In this document: positions 35,317 through 35,509 of the stretch, piece after piece | Numbering within the stretch: the first letter of the stretch is position 1 | Layout of the letters: every line of letters begins with the position of its first letter | Virus record (IMG/VR): IMGVR_UViG_3300014050_000074 | Coordinates: 1-35,509 of that record | From: a virus | Direction: 5' to 3' (one strand) | DNA length: 35,509 bases | Notes under the pieces: model-generated | Told to the model about the DNA's origin: nothing | Seen by the model: the letters and a program-made list of their open reading frames with translations, nothing else | Database searches by the model: none | Translations under genes and position numbers: made by a program

Positions 35317-35509
35317 TTAATCCCACAGGGCTTGATAGTACTTGCCGAACAGAGTCGTTCCACGGCGGATACGCTCCTCGTGTGCTTTCAATCCTTCGAA
35401 ATCACACTTCACCCGCTTGATGTGCTCGGTGATGTTATCAATATCGGCCAGATCATCTCGACCCTGCCAGAACTTATTGTCGTGATCAGGGTCGTTCAAT
35501 TGCTCGAAC
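35317..35509 (-). CDS. Partial hypothetical protein (5' end outside window)
   Basis: The frame is open to the right edge with no stop; the visible part ends ...TLFGKYYQALWD. It is charged and helical (IDNITEHIKRVKCDFEGLKAHEERIRRG). A TTG near 35499 could be a start but lacks a clear ribosome site, so the gene probably begins outside. Its stop overlaps the next start region. Confidence 0.45.
   Translation of the reverse strand, partial: FEQLNDPDHDNKFWQGRDDLADIDNITEHIKRVKCDFEGLKAHEERIRRGTTLFGKYYQALWD

Overview
The window reads as part of the genome of a large tailed bacteriophage, probably uncultured and from an aquatic or soil metagenome. It is GC-rich and almost entirely coding. All but one of about sixty genes lie on the minus strand, packed with 4-14 nt stop/start overlaps and good Shine-Dalgarno sequences. 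The recognisable families are PhoH ATPase, SNF2-type helicase, HNH and GIY-YIG endonucleases, a deoxycytidylate-deaminase-like enzyme, a tRNA-Asn, an actin-like filament protein, holin-like membrane proteins and many glycine/alanine-rich virion-like proteins. No terminase, portal or capsid gene is recognisable, so the exact phage group cannot be named.

Layout, read in the direction of transcription (right to left). 35.5-33.4 kb: small unknown genes, one with an S4-like RNA-binding motif. 33.4-31.3 kb: mostly non-coding, with two large structured RNA candidates, a nested inverted repeat, intrinsic terminators and two tiny genes. 31.3-27.4 kb: short transcription units with their own phage-type promoter and terminator, including an acid-ceramidase/NAAA-like amidase; the only plus-strand gene, an exported thioredoxin, is here. 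27.3-16.5 kb: virion-like proteins, an exported trypsin-like protease, a kinase-SNF2 helicase fusion, an HExxH protein, an HNH nuclease and several proteins sharing a YEFG N-terminal tag. 16.5-12.1 kb: PhoH, a PD-(D/E)xK-like nuclease, a methyltransferase, a ferritin-like protein, the deaminase and a HAD phosphatase. 12.0-9.4 kb: a GIY-YIG nuclease, the actin-like ATPase with a small membrane partner, and a GDPD-like protein. 9.3-8.4 kb: a compact structured RNA, holin-like genes and tRNA-Asn. 8.4-0 kb: a 2H-phosphoesterase-like protein, membrane proteins, a matrixin metalloprotease with a cysteine switch, a papain-like protease and small unknowns.

The most interesting signals are regulatory and structural. 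Four gapless 42-nt promoter-like elements share 21 invariant positions, sit on or just past the stop codon or terminator of the preceding unit, and are followed by leader hairpins. Four T7-tract terminators carry the same AGCTAT tag. Three RNA domains are closed by long-range helices: 20 bp over 343 nt, 12 bp over 224 nt, and an imperfect helix over about 270 nt. The phage also carries an unusual set of proteases and amidases and a lineage-specific N-terminal tag on putative virion proteins.
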